A DNA stretch of 64,000 nucleotides from Coenobita brevimanus (GCA_032717465.1 CM064671.1:55275491-55339490); one strand, 5' to 3'; shown: positions 46,466-58,509, counted from the first letter of the stretch. A program made the numbers and translations. Notes: generated from the sequence alone by a model not told the origin.

Positions 46466-46890
46466 GTTTATCTATCTATCTATATACCTAGGCTGCTTCC
46501 CCCTAGGAAAGGGAGGTAGCCGAGACAGGACGACACACTCCCCATTTACTCATCCATTCAAACACTTTCATTTGCATCTTAGCCCCAAAGGGGAGAACGG
46601 ACAGATCCTCACCGCACCACACCGCACAAGGGTCAACTGCGCAATGCAATCAGTGACATCCGCAGCAGGGCCCGACAGCAGAAGTGGTTTACCCCTGCCA
46701 CATCATAACAGACCCATCCCCTTACCCGCACCTGACCTGAACTAGCTGATCAGACCAAATACGGGAGAATATCTCCTCAGGGCTGCGTCATCACTTATTC
46801 ATTCACAATTTCTCTCCATTTATTTCTGTCACGCACAGCCACTCTTCCTTGCTCAACAGACATCCCTCTCGCATCCAGCGCTCTCTTCAC
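46466..46890 (-). mobile_element. LINE (family B) 3' fragment inserted between LTR and gag
   Basis: On the minus strand this is the 3' end of the same LINE as at 49969-52568: GTGAAGAGAGCGCTGGATGC, AGGGATGTCTGTTGAGCAAG, then the 3' UTR with CCTGAGGAGATATTC and GGGGTAAACC to TAGGTATATAGATAGATAG. The word ACTTAACT at 46458-46465 and 46891-46898 is a likely target duplication. Only about 425 bases of 3' sequence are present. Confidence 0.85.
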
Positions 46891-46911
46891 ACTTAACTAT
46901 AATCAGTAATC

Positions 46912-47741
46912 ATGGCCCTAATGAGTGATAGTGATGTGAAAGCATTTTTGGATTCTAAGCCATCCCCAAACAGAGTGAAAACACTCACAAAACACGAGCT
47001 CATATTGCTTGCCCAGGCTTTACAGTTGAGATTTCCTGCCTCAATCACTAAGTTACTTGATTTAATATTGGACACCATGTTTGAGCAAAGTGAGTTCTCT
47101 ATAGCTAGTTCTGAACCATTTGACACTACACAAGCTGTTGACACTGAGCCTTTGGCATCGGAGATACCTGGCCCTAGTGATCTTTCTGCTCATGATACTG
47201 GTGACAAAGTGCAACATGAATAGCCAGAATTAAGCTGAGGGAACTAGAAGTGCAAGCAAAAATGAGAGAACAAAAATGGAATGCCAAAATGAAGGAAAGA
47301 GAATTACAAGCTCAAATGAGACAAAAGGAAATGGATCACGAATTCAGGCTGAAGCACCCTGATAGTTTACCTAGAGCTAGTATTTCATCTGCCAAGGAAT
47401 CTTTTGATGTTGCTAGGAACATTAAGCTAGTACCCCCCTTTAATGAGCAAGACATCACTAAGTATTTCCATATGTTTGAAAAGGTGGCAGGTCGTCTTTC
47501 GTGGCCAAAAGACTCTTGGACAGTACTGGTGCAGAGTGTTTTGAAAGGAAAGGCTCAAGAGGCTTATATTTCTTTATCTGTTGATCAAAGTGCCAACTAT
47601 GATTGTTTAAAAGATGCCATTCTCAAAGCATATGAACTCGTGCCAGAGGAATATAAGCTTAAATGTAGATCCACCTTTAAACAGAAAGATCAGAATCATG
47701 TGGAATATGCTAGAGTACTCACAGATTTATTTGATCAATAG
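46912..47741 (+). pseudogene. gag of the LTR element, frameshifted
   Basis: The first frame (46912-47223) starts MALMSDSDVKAFLDSKPSPN and reads a helical Leu-rich N-domain. After a stop at 47221 the second frame (about 47229-47741) starts with a charged coiled coil (KLRELEVQAKMREQKWNAKM...) and leads into IKLVPPFNEQDITKYFHMFE and GKAQEAYISLSVDQSANYD, then LKAYELVPEEYKLKCRSTFK. This is the capsid-like block with the pattern (L)VPPF...F..FE..A....WP...W..L.Q..L.GKAQEAY..L, familiar from Gmr1-type and related Gypsy gags. It would form the particle around the element RNA. It is disabled by the frameshift at about 47223 and a stop at 47739. Confidence 0.82.
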
Positions 47742-48079
47742 TTGCATTCTAAGAAAGTTGATGATTTCTATAATAAACGGTCTTGGAGAACTTCACTGGT
47801 AAGATAGACAGGGATGTGGCTACATACGTAGTGGAGAAAGATTTAGGTACCCTAGCTGAGGCTGCTGTTGTAGCAGATAACTATAGGAATAATTCATAGG
47901 CATGACCGTAAGCCTCAGGTATATGTTAAGGGTTGGAAAGTGAACCAACCAGTTTTTGAGAATCCTTTTTCCGGTGAAGGCAAGTTAATGTCAAGTGACA
48001 CTAGTGGGAACAGTGCAACCCCAGAGCATGTTAGTTCTGCGAAAGTAAGTGAGGACAGAGTTGCCAGAGGGTCAAGAAA

Positions 48080-48139
48080 AAGTGTCAGGTTTTACCAGTG
48101 TTGCCAGAAAATAGGGCACTTTGAGGATTGGTGCTAGAA
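48080..48139 (+). pseudogene. gag zinc knuckle with a damaged first cysteine
   Basis: The frame 47940-48137 ends RFYQCCQKIGHFEDWC. C-x4-H-x4-C of the nucleic-acid-binding knuckle is intact, but the first Cys of C-x2-C is replaced by Phe. A stop follows directly. Confidence 0.65.
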
Positions 48140-48621
48140 AAAAACGAGGGAAAAGTCTCTCTGTACAAGGGGTCACTTTCCTTTTGGGGAATGACTTGGC
48201 GGGAGGACAGGTGAGTGCTGTTCCCTGCTTGTCAAAAACTCCCCTGAGTGATGATAGGACTAAAGAGATGGAAGATACGTGTCCTAAATTGTTTCCCGCA
48301 TGTGCTGTAACTATAGCTATGACGGCAAAAGCCAGCCATGAGAATGTTGGCAGTAATGTCACTGGGAATGCCAATGACGATATTGGTTTTGGTGATACCA
48401 TTTTTGCCCAGTTAAATGACTCAGAGTTTGATGATTCTCCCCAGACTGATGCAAGTGCGAAGTCAGCTGATATGCAAGGATCTGATCCAGTGATTGCCAC
48501 TTTAATTGACTCAGCAGTTAGGGAAGATGAATGTGAGTCTAAACTGACAGAGTGTTATTATTTAAGGCCAAACAACGTGTTACTGTTCAGACAAACCCTT
48601 AAGGAATTAGGAATCTCCTAG
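48121..48621 (+). pseudogene. End of protease and linker of pol, joined by deletion to integrase
   Basis: This 166-codon frame contains VTFLLGNDLAGGQVSAVP, the LLGND-LAGG block that closes the retropepsin domain in this lineage, then an acidic linker with FPACAVTIAMTAKA. Near its end is ECYYLRPNNVLLF, the start of the integrase N-domain, but this is followed at once by RQTLKELGIS, which belongs to the integrase core after its first catalytic residues. The zinc-binding N-domain and the first part of the core have therefore been deleted. The catalytic D(S/T)G of the protease is not visible. Confidence 0.7.
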
Positions 48622-49195
48622 ATCACTTACCCAGCATATCATCCTCAGAGTCAAGTGCATTAGAGAGGTATCACCAAACTTTGAAGAGTATGCTCTGAAA
48701 ACTATGTGTTGATGAAAAGGAATGGGACAAATGTTTGCCTTTCCTACTTTTTGCAACCAGAGAGGCACCGAACAAGTCCTTGGGCTACTCCCCATTTCAG
48801 TTAATCTTTGACCATGAAGTAAGAGGTCCTCTTAAACTCCTCAAAGAACAATGGGTCAAGGATGATGACCAAATTAACTTTGTAGACTACGTGTCAAAAT
48901 TTAAAGAAAGACTGGCCTATAGTATGGAAGTAGCTAGGCACACTTGGAGTCCTCTCAGAAGATGAAGAGGTGGTATGACCACTCTAAGAAAGTTAGGCAC
49001 AGAGTGTTTCACCCAGGCGATCAAGTTCTTGTCTTGCTTCCCATTCATAGTCAGCCTCTGCAGGCAAGTTTTGCAGGCCCTTATCTAGTGGAAAAGAGGG
49101 TAGGTGAAGTAAATTATGTCATTTTAACCCCAGACCGGAGGAAGGAATGAAGATTGTTCCATGTTAATATGTTGAAGGAGTACCACAGGCAAGAC
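48600..49195 (+). pseudogene. Integrase core end and C-terminal domain, upstream of reverse transcriptase
   Basis: Pieces in three frames give TLKELGI and AYHPQSQ (48634-48655) with the last catalytic Glu region damaged. Then come CLPFLLFATREAPNKSLGYS, PFQLIFDHEVRGPLKLLKEQ, and in the frame 48944-49150 the C-terminal FHPGDQVLVLLPIHSQPLQ with FAGPYLVEKRVGEVNYVIL, the GPY/F module. It ends FHVNMLKEYH. The domain joins cDNA to the chromosome. Its position before the reverse transcriptase is the key feature. Several stops make it inactive. Confidence 0.82.
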
Positions 49196-49203
49196 ATGGA
49201 CCC

Positions 49204-49968
49204 CCCTAGCACTGCATGCATGGTATTGGCTGTCGAGTTTGCGGACCCACCTAGTGCTGCATGCATAGTGTCGGCTGTCGAGTTGGCGGAGGATGAGGGC
49301 TGCCCTTTGACTTTGGACCAGATGACCAGTTGGAGAGAAAACCAGGAAGCTTGGAGTACACTGACTGATAAACTCTCCCACTTGACTGCACAGTGGTGTG
49401 CTGAGCTTGTTGCCCTTCTCAGGAAGTTCCCTGATGTCTTCCAGGACACCCCAGGACGGAAAGAAGTGGCACAGCACGACGTGAACGTTAGAGATGCCAC
49501 CCCTGTAAAGCTGTCCCCCTACCAGGCTAGTCCTCAGAAGCAGACCATCATTCGAGAGGAACTGAACTACATGTTGTAGCAGGGGTTAATCGAGTCCTGT
49601 CAAAGGGAGTGATGCTCCCCGGTCATGGTGGTTCCAAAACCCGATGGGTCACATAGCTTTTGTATTGATTTTTGCAAAGTCAACTCCCTTACCAAGACTG
49701 ATACGTACCCACTTCCTAGAGTAGATGATTGTGTGGACACGAAAATAGGCAGTGCTAAGTTTATCACAAAATTAGATTTAATGAAGGGATATTGGCAAGT
49801 CCCACTCACAGAAAGGGCCCAAGAAATTTCCTGTTTTGTCGTTGGTGGCAGGACTTATAAATGTAAGGTCATGCCCTATGGTCTGAAGAATGCTCCTACC
49901 ACCTTCCAAAGGCTGATGAATGATCTCACCAAGGATGTTGAGAATTGTGTTACTTACATTGATGATGT
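49204..49968 (+). pseudogene. Reverse transcriptase N-terminal part, cut at the YIDD motif
   Basis: The frame 49154-49579 has a linker with a short internal duplication (two ACMVLAVEFADPPS-type units, 49213-49290) and then FPDVFQDTPGRKEVAQHDVN and KLSPYQASPQKQTIIREELN, the usual lead-in. After a stop at 49579 the frame 49625-49972 shows MVVPKPDGSHSFCIDFCKVN, LDLMKGYWQVPL (catalytic Asp of motif A), MPYGLKNAPTTFQRLMN and YIDDV, where the LINE insertion cuts it. The next codons continue at 52571. Confidence 0.86.
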
Positions 49969-52568
49969 CTAGGAATGTAATAGGAAGATTGTTGGATGTG
50001 AGAGTTCTGAGAGGGGAGGGTGGAGGTATGTCTGACCACTACCTGGTGGAGGGAAACTTAAGAGTAGGTATGAGATGGGTGAGAGCTAGGAGGGTTAGGT
50101 GTGGCAGGGAGGTTTTGAAAGTGAGTGAGTTGGACAAAAGAGAGAAAATGATAAAGTATCAGGAGAAATTGAAAGATGAATGGAACGCAGTGAAAGATCA
50201 GGAAAATTGCAGTGTGGAGGAGGAATGGCAGTTGTTTAAGAGTGCTGTCATGGGGCATGCAGAAGAGGTGTGTGGTGTGAGATGTGTGGGTGGTGGTGTA
50301 AGAAAAGGAAGTGAATGGTAGTGCGAGGAAGTAAGTATGGCTGTGGCAGAGAAGAGATGTGCATATGAAGTGTGGCTGCAGAGGAAGGATGAGGTGTCAT
50401 ATGAGAGGTATAAGGAAAGGAGGAATAGGGCGAGAAGAGCTGTGTGTGATGCTAAAGTGGCAGCAGATGAGAGGTGGGGTAGGCGGCTGACTGAGAATTT
50501 TCAACAGAATAAGAAAATGTTTTGGAAGGAGGTGAAAAGGGTGTGAAAGGGAGAGTCGGGGAAGGAAGAGCGAATAAAAGCAGAGGATGGAAGGATGTTA
50601 ATTGAGACTGATGCAGTAAGGAAGAGATGGGCAGAGTATTTTGAAAGATTGTTAAATGTAGAGGAGGAAAGGGTAGCTGAGATTGTGGCAGATGGAAGGG
50701 TGCAAGGAATAAATGTGTTGGGAGAGTAGAATGATTCTTTGATCACGAAGGAGGACGTGGAGAAGGCAGTAAAGGAGATGAAAACAGGGAAAGCTGCAGG
50801 TATGGATGGGTGTGCTGTTGAATGCCTGAAGAGTGGTGGAGTGACTATTGTTGACTGGTTAGTAAGATTGTTGAATGTGTGCTTTGTGAAAGGTATTGTG
50901 CCAACTGACTGGGCAAGTGCTTGTGTGGTCACGTTGTATAAAGGCAAGGGTGATAAGTATGAATGTACTAGCTTTAGGGGTATAAGTCTGTTGAGTATTG
51001 TAGGTAAGGTGTATGGTAGAGTGTTAATTTTGAGAGTTAGAGAGGGTACAGAGGGAGTAATTGGTGATCAGCAGTGTGGCTTTAGGAGAGGGAGGGGATG
51101 CGTGGATTAGGTGTTTGCTGTGAGACAAGTGTGTGAAAAGTATTTAGCGAAAGGCAAGGATGTGTTTTGGGCATTCATGGATTTAGAGAAAGAGTATGAC
51201 AGAATTGATAGGGAGGCTTTGTGGACTGTTTTAAGATTGTATGGACTTGATGGTAGGTTACTAAAAGGGGTGAAAAGTTTTTATCTAAATAGCAGAACGT
51301 GTGTAAGAGTGTGAAATGCTGTGAATGATTGGTTTCCCGTGAGAGTGGGGCTGCGACAGGGATGTGAGATGTCGCCTTGGTTGTTTAATATTTATATGGA
51401 TGGTGCTGTAAGAGAGGTGAATGCAAGTGTTTTAGGTGGAGGTCTGAATCTGGTCAATGTCGATGGTGGAGAGTGGAATCTTAAGCAGCTGCTGTTTGCA
51501 GATGATACTGCACTGGTGGCTGATTCAGAGGAGAGATTGAGACAGTTGGTAGAGGTGTGTGAAAGAAGGAAATTGAAAGTAAATGAGAATAAGAGTAAAG
51601 TGATGAAGTGTACGAAGTTGGTAGATAGTAAGGGGATGAATATAGTTTTGAATGGTGAGTTGCTTGAGGAGGTGGAGTGTTTTAAATATTTAGGGTCGCA
51701 TGTTCCTATGGATGGAAGAATAGATGCAGAAGTGAAGTTTAGAATAAATGAAGTAGGAAAGGTGCTGGGAGGAATGAAAAAAGTGTTTAGATGTCGTTCG
51801 CTTAGAATGGATGTAAAGAGAAGGCTTTTTGAGGGTGTTGTGGTACCGACTGCGTTATATGAGGCTGAAACATGGAATATGGGTGTAGCAGAGAGGAAAA
51901 GTTTGAATGTAATGGAGATGAGGTGTCTGAGGAGTATGTGTGAAGTGACACGTATGGATCAAGTGAGAAATGATGAAGTGCGAAGGAGAACTGGAGTTGT
52001 TCGGGAGATGGCTGGTAGAGTTGAGCAGAGGGTGTTGCGATGATTTGGGCATATGGAGAGAATGGATAATCAGTGATTGGTGAAAAAGATAACTAGATCT
52101 GATGTGAGAGGTGTAAAGCTGAGAGGGAGACCATGAATAGGATGGATGGACAGTGTGAAGAGAGTGCTGGATGCGAGAGGGATGTCTGTTGAGCAAGGAA
52201 GAGTGGCTGTGCGTGACAGAAATAAATGGAGAGAAATTGTGAATGAATAAATGATGACACAGCCCTAAGGGGATATTCTCCCGCATTTGGTCTGATTAGC
52301 TAGTCAGGTCAGGTGCAAGTAAGGCAATGGGTCTACTATGATGTGGCAGGGGTAAACCAGCTCTGCTGTCGGGCCCTGTTGCGGATGTCACTGATTGCAC
52401 TGCGCAGTTGACCCACGTGTGGTGTGGTGCGGTGAGGATCTGTCCTTTCTTTCCTTTGGGGCTAAGATGCGATTGACTGTGTTTGAATGGATGAGTAAAT
52501 GGGGAGTGTGTCGTCCTGTCTCGGCTACCTCCCTTTCCATGGGGGAAGCAGCCTAGGTATATAGATAG
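49969..52568 (+). mobile_element. LINE (family B) inserted in the reverse transcriptase of the LTR element
   Basis: ACATTGATGATGT occurs at 49956-49968 and again at 52569-52581, a 13-base target duplication with exact edges. The insert begins within the endonuclease (GMSDHYLVEGNLRVG near 50022). It continues with a reverse transcriptase: GKAAGMDGCAVECLKSGGV at 50791, QQCGFRRGRGCVD at 51070, MDLEKEYDRIDREALWTVL, RVGLRQGCEMSPWLFNIYMD, a good LLFADDTALVADSEE at 51490 and the tail GRVEQRVLR to 52043. The 3' UTR ends TAGGTATATAGATAG. In-frame stops at 50320, 50728, 51108 and 52041 show decay, though the longest frame is 240 codons. Confidence 0.9.
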
Positions 52569-52570
52569 AC

Positions 52571-53390
52571 ATTGATGATGTTATTTTTAGCAACACCTAG
52601 GAACAACACTTGAGCTAACCTGATGCCTTGCTTCAGAGACTGTCCTGTGCTAATTTAGTGCTTAATTTAGCTTAATGTGAATTTGTAAGGGCTCGAGTGC
52701 AGTATCTAGGTTATGTGGTCGGTTTAGGCCATGTGAGTCCACCTGATATTAAAGTTCAGGCCATAGTCAATTCCCCCTGTCCCAAAAATAAGACAGAGGT
52801 TCAACGATTCTTGGATATGGTAGGGTGCTACGGAAGTTTTGTCCTGAACTTCTCTGATCTTGTAGCTCCCCTCACTGATTTGTTAAGAAAAGGAGTCAAG
52901 TATGAGTGGAAGGCAGAATGTAAGGAAGCCTATTCTGAAGTCAAAGCCATCCTGTCAAGTCATCCAGTGCTTCAAGCTCCCAATTTTGGTAAACCCTTTA
53001 AATTAGTTGTTGATGCCAGTGGCCTAGGCGCCGGCGCAGTTTTGCTTCACGATAATGATGAAGGCTTTGAGATGCCTGTGTCCTATTTTAGCAAAAAGTT
53101 CAATAAGGCCCAGAGAAATTATTCAACTATTGAGAAAGAAAGAACTTGCACTCATACTTGCCCTTCAACACTTCTCTGTATATGTTGGTCCAGGGTCAGG
53201 TGATGTTGTAGTGTACACTGATCACCACCCTCTGAAATTTTCCTGATTTAAGGACAAAAATCTTAGATTGACCCACTGGGCCCTATTTTTGCAAGCATAC
53301 TCCCTTGATGTAAGACATGTAAAGGGTGTTAGTAATGTTTTAGCTGATTACCTGTCCAGAACACGATTGTACAGTATCCAGAAATTTCCC
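52571..53390 (+). pseudogene. Reverse transcriptase C-terminal part and RNase H of the LTR element
   Basis: It starts with the duplicated IDDVIFSNT, so the catalytic YIDD is formed across the LINE insertion. Next come a short broken stretch, then ARVQYLGYVVGLGHVSPPDI, the RT connection CPKNKTEVQRFLDMVGCYGS, and RNase H: FKLVVDASGLGAGAVLLHDN (first catalytic Asp), VSYFSKKFNKAQRNYSTIEK (catalytic Glu), VVYTDHHPLKFS and, near 53320, VKGVSNVLADYLSR. The stop directly after this is followed by the polypurine tract, so no integrase follows. One frameshift lies at about 53145 and one stop at 53244. Confidence 0.87.
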
Positions 53391-53409
53391 CTTGGGAAAT
53401 ATCTTCTCT

Positions 53410-53421
53410 CAGGAAGGGAGG
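53410..53421 (+). promoter_or_regulatory. Polypurine tract
   Basis: AGGAAGGGAGG directly precedes the right LTR start TGTCACTGG, where plus-strand DNA synthesis would be primed. Confidence 0.85.
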
Positions 53422-54403
53422 TGTCACTGGCGTAGTTACCCCAGTAGCGAATGGGTGAAACAGAAGATAAATGATAATGAAAGGAGAGAGAAGTGAGCCG
53501 TTAAGAATATTAAATCTTTTCTCTTATCAGTTTTCCTGCCTGTAAAGGGTAACCCTAGTCCCCACGTGTATTTACCCAGCGTCAACTTTTGCCTTCTGAG
53601 CTGATAACACACCAGATGTTTTTCTCACAAATTATGCAGAAAATTCCTCTTATCCTTGAAATACTGCATGTAACACAAATTGGGAGGAGCAAAGTAGGGA
53701 TGTTTGCCAAGTAGAAGCCTAAATGGCGCTTTTGTCACGTTCTTGATGGCACGCAGTTGGTTCTGTGTGGAGTGTATGAGGCCCTCATTGGTAGCCGGTG
53801 CCTGTATTGTTTCTGTATGGACAGAGATTATTTTTAAGACAGCCTATTGATTAATTACCTGAGAAAGGTGGAGTAAGTCTGCTTTATAAGGTCGAGGAAA
53901 ATGTGAAGAGACACATTTTTTCTCGTTTTGTACAGACATTTTTGTCTCGTTTTTTTGTACATACATTTTTGTACACATTTGTACACATTACTGTCACGTT
54001 ACACTCTTGTCACATCGTGTTGCACTTTTTTCCAACTTAATACGTGACTTTGATTACAAAACACACAGTTTGTGCACCATTTCCCATTTTTATTTCACTC
54101 TTCCATTTACACTAGTGTGTGATTTATATCTGGATTTAACCTTCGAAGTCTTCACGTTTCCTCGAGCTTTGTGAGTACTTAGGTTCCACTGAGTGTATTC
54201 TGGTTAGGTAAGAAATAACTTGCTTTATATTTGTATCCTGAGGCCTATATGAATCCTCCTTTTGTAAAACGAACCCTGGCTTCTTCTTAGGTTGTGTATC
54301 TTATAGTGTACAGTAAAGGTAAGTTAGTTTTCTTGCAAGCTTTACCTTATCCTTTTTGATGATTAATTAAGGGCTTAGAGTGCACCGTAATATACTCCCC
54401 GAT

Positions 54404-54407
<4 letters not shown>
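53422..54407 (+). repeat. Right LTR
   Basis: TGTCACTGGCGTAGTTACCC to CCCGATAACA. It carries intact TG...CA ends. It differs from the left LTR by scattered substitutions and short indels over 986 bases. Confidence 0.92.

Positions 54408-54470
<63 letters not shown>
54408..54470. repeat. (TA)n microsatellite at the right edge of the LTR element
   Basis: About 30 TA units beginning at the LTR end, the right-hand remainder of the invaded TA tract. Confidence 0.96.
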
Positions 54471-54474
<4 letters not shown>

Positions 54475-54479
54475 TATAA

Positions 54480-57400
54480 ATATATATGTAAAAATATAAA
54501 GGAGAATGTTTGTCTGTCTGTCTGTCTTCTTTGGAAATCAAGAGGCATGGATAGTCAACTCACTGAGCACCTCTAACTGTTGTAACATTTTACGACCGAT
54601 TGAAATGTGTACTTACAGTGGCGCACTTGATGTTCAAGATTGGAAATTTTTAGCAATATGATCAATTGAACATGATGGAAACATGGCTCCATATTAAAGT
54701 AGCTTTTCTTTTACTCTGACAACCATATCATAATGAGCTACAACTGATCAGATGGGTGGACGGACTGCTGGGGTGTGAAGGGCAGGTGATATGGATAGGC
54801 TTGGTTGATAGGTGGGTAGGTAGTGGGAAAACTAGTCCATGGTAGAAAGAAGTCCATGGTGTATAATGGCTAGGGGAAATGTTCCCATGGAAGAATAAAG
54901 GTTCAGTGGGTAACAGTAAATACCCGGGGTCTTCTACAGGAAGAGCGGCCATCCAGGGCCATCAGTAATCCTCATATGCACGATCATGGGTGTTTCCCGA
55001 TCAACGCTGTTTACAATAGCCAGTAACAACTGAAGAGCACATAAAATGTTAAATATCGGCCACTTGAGATGCACAGTTTTGTCTAGTTTCTTTTCAGTTT
55101 GAACATTCAAGCCATGTGTCAGCCTGGACTGTCCAGTGAAGCTGAAGCCTCAGGTTCCAGTCTAGTGAGGGTCTCCAATAATACAGTATACTTTTTGCCC
55201 TCATCGTGTTTTACTAAATGGAGAATACAGTGGCAATGATTTATTCATCGTCTGGGACAGTATGTCACATGTCAATAATCTGTTTATGAGTTTGTGTGTA
55301 TTACGTTAAAAGGGCCTCTAAGCAGATTTTACCTCAGAGCCCAAGTATTTCCTCGTCCGCACCCGTTTGGCCCATTATTTATTGTTTGTTCACGGCTGAA
55401 TTTTACACAAGAAAAAAAATTGATAAACGGCGACGCTTACCATCCCTTCACTCGATGTACTGCAACCTTAAATTGACTCCGCACTGAGGGACAAGTCAAG
55501 AGGTTTCTGGTTAATCTGAAACTAGTTACTACAGTGGAAGATTACCGTATAACCAAATATCGTCTGGCGATATAGTGAGCTAAGGTACTTCAACTCGATG
55601 GAGCCCGTTAAGGTTTACACCTGAGGGAAGGTGTGGGTTTTTGCTCAGATAACATCGTTCACTGAGAGTGAGGCTGGTCACCCTTCCCTTAAATGCAGGG
55701 CCTCAGCTTTGGGCCCCTAGCTCTTGATGAGGAAGCGAAAGATTAGATGAAGTATGATGAACAATTAACTGTGCTGCACTTTCTGAAAAACCGTCTCCAT
55801 CTCCTGCTAATCTACCTCAAGGACTAATTCTTTCAAAGTAATAATTTCAACAATAACAAAATATCAAGTATATTGTTAAACAATGTTATCCTTCACAATA
55901 GGACTGAATAAGAAAACTAATAAGTAGTTCGTTTTTATACACATCCTCAAAAAAATCTTTACAATTTTGAGCCGGTGAAAATGCTACATACATTCAAGGC
56001 ATCCTCTAGGTTTTCCTTAGAATCCAAGAATGGGCAATGCGATAATCTGTTCCGCATATGTCTGGTATTAAAAAAATAAATAAAAACATGAATCATCACA
56101 ACCATAACATAAAAATTAGTTGTGTCTCGTTGCCGAGATGAATGCTGATTTGAATTCGCAAAAATAAATAATGAATAAATTAATTAATGAATAACTAAAA
56201 TAAAATAACACAACCATACTATAATATTCACTTTAGGCTTGTTGCGATGATTTGGTCTGGCAATTTCTACATGGTCAAGGTAGGTAACCATTGAGTAAAT
56301 ACACTTGTTTATACATTTCACTGTAGTCGGAGAAGTTATTTTCCTGCCTTTTTTCCTTACCCGTTTTTATTCTTTCATTCTAAAACGTACAGCCACGTCC
56401 GTAAGCAGGGATACATGGCAACCCGCGTTGTATACTGTGGTGTCCACTGTTGATGGGATGTTGAATTATTCCACTTATTACCTGGTGCAGTGATCACCAT
56501 TGTACCAGATGATATCCCGTCAGTAGTGGAGTCTACGGTGAAAAACGTGGATTAAAATGTATAATACTTGGGGACTCGTCTGTACATATGATATAACATT
56601 GACTGTAGTCCCCATTTTTGTCTTCTCGTCATGGTCATATGAACGTCACTCTCATTTTCCGCAGGGCTTTCAAGGAGACTGTCATACGAGTAAACCGGAA
56701 CTTTCTGCTGAAACATACTTGCCACTTAAAGTTTTAAAAGTTTATTCTTGCTGGTCTTCTTTATAAACTTAATTTTACAAAATTCTGGAAAGGTTTCTCG
56801 AGATGAATAGGATTAGGAATGCTGTATTAGTCCTATAACTTCGAAACGTATCTCTTAATATGAAGAAAATCGCCGACCGGTATCATGCATAACCATAAAT
56901 ACGGTATCTTGATGGACCTGATACTATGCCCTGTTTACCTTTGGTTGGCCAGGCTTTTCGTAATTTTGCAGCTTTTATCCTGTATCTGAGGGTCACTAGG
57001 AGAGAATAGATCTACATTATTTCCATAGTACAGGCTCATGATGTTTTAGTGTTAATCCATTGTTACCTCACTGAAGGTGGAGAGATGGTAATTATATTAT
57101 AGGCAATTTAGTTGCAAAAAAAATGTGTGTGATTACTCAGCTCCTGCCGAAGTTCTTCCGTACCTCAAGGGAGGTGGAGGTGGTAGTGATGGTGATAGTC
57201 GGGGGAGGGGGGTGGGGGGTGGCGAGTTTACCACTCAATCAAAAAGCAGGAAAGGGAAATGGGAAGAATTTAGTGGTGAGGAAGTGAAATTCAGTGGATA
57301 AAAATTCAAGGATTGACCTAACATGCGCTTGTAGTTTTTTGAAGGCAGCGAAAAATGGCAAACGCCATATCCAAAAAATTTTGTAGGATATGATACTTGA

Positions 57401-58190
57401 CCGTAGTATTATATCCGGGCCCCTGTTTTGTTTTAAGGTACGAACCCGCTTCAGTAAAACAGGTCTTGTCCAAAGGTCATGTGGTCAGCCCCAGAGTGTT
57501 ATGATCTCCTGATGCCACAAATCTTTTATTGCTGGATGGCTTTGTACAAAGTTTTCCTCTAAATGACACGTCACGAGGCAACTACAGTCACTTCTTAACA
57601 ACTCTACCTCCTGGCGATGGATTACAGCATAAGCAACATCTCCCCTACTGGAAGTAACTTAACTAATCCTTCGAGTTGGAAATATCCCTCTTGATATATA
57701 CGAAGCAACTGGGAGATAAAAAGAATAAAATGAAGGACACTGTCAACTTATGGAACGAGTATATACTAGTTGTTCGAACTCTGTGAACACATGAAGCATC
57801 CTGATCTGTCTAGTCACCTTCAAATGATATTATACAGTTTAGGGAAACCCAGTCATTTTGGAGAGCTTAATGTGGGCTATGTCTAACTTCTCTAGTTGAA
57901 AGAGCTCTCCTGATATATATAAAATCGTCTGAAGATGGCAGAAATATGCCACCGAAAGAAGTAATCACAGATCAGACCTTAATTACTGCTGCACGAAATT
58001 TCTCTAACCTACTTTACCATCTCACTTTGATTTCCCTGAACTCTACAAGCTAAAAAAAAAATTCTAGATATTTCCCCTTCAGTGAAATGGTTAATGGTGC
58101 CATATTTATTGTCACTTTACCATAGCTGAATGTCGTTTTCATTAGCTGGAAGAAATAATACAAAAAGGGGATCCATGAGATGATTTACAA
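54480..58190. other. Stretch without recognised genes or elements
   Basis: Small open frames (for example 56305-56493 and 56557-56766) have no domain I recognise and no splice context that supports them. A GTCTGTCTGTCTGTCT run lies at 54510-54526 and a purine run with GGGGGAGGGGGGTGGGGGGTGG at 57200-57221 could form a quadruplex. Confidence 0.5.

Positions 58191-58192
<2 letters not shown>

Positions 58193-58279
<87 letters not shown>
58193..58279. repeat. (CT)n(CA)n microsatellite
   Basis: About 22 CT units then about 19 CA units. Confidence 0.97.
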
Positions 58280-58282
<3 letters not shown>

Positions 58283-58432
58283 AAAAGAACCCATATCACA
58301 AATACAAGTCAGAAATCAATATAATCATCTGACCGAAATGAAGGAGTTTACCCGTTCAGTACGAAGACTTGTTTTCGTGTGTTTGCTACATCCTCGAATT
58401 CTGAAGCGAGAGCAGGTGTTATGTATTCACCT

Positions 58433-58433
<1 letters not shown>

Positions 58434-58509
<76 letters not shown>
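58434..58509. repeat. (TG)n microsatellite
   Basis: About 37 TG units. Cys-Val and Thr-His frames over it are artefacts. Confidence 0.97.

Larger units (their letters stand above)
45385..54407 (+). mobile_element. Ty3/Gypsy LTR retrotransposon of Gmr1-like domain order, with nested LINEs
   Basis: Two LTRs of about 990 bases (45385-46376 and 53422-54407) share nearly all of their sequence and end in CA; the right one starts TGTCAC while the left has lost the terminal TG. Inside, in order: a tRNA primer site, gag, zinc knuckle, protease end, integrase C-terminal part, reverse transcriptase, RNase H, polypurine tract. Integrase upstream of reverse transcriptase is the reverse of ordinary Ty3/Gypsy and matches the Gmr1-like lineage known from fish and several invertebrates. 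One LINE fragment lies in front of gag (46466-46890) and a second lies inside the reverse transcriptase (49969-52568). Stops, frameshifts and a deletion in integrase show the copy is dead. Confidence 0.87.

Noticed and set aside
45385..54407. Copia-type element on the basis of integrase before reverse transcriptase
   Set aside because: The reverse transcriptase, RNase H and GPY-type integrase tail read as Ty3/Gypsy (YIDD, LKNAP-TFQRLM, ADYLSR), not Copia.
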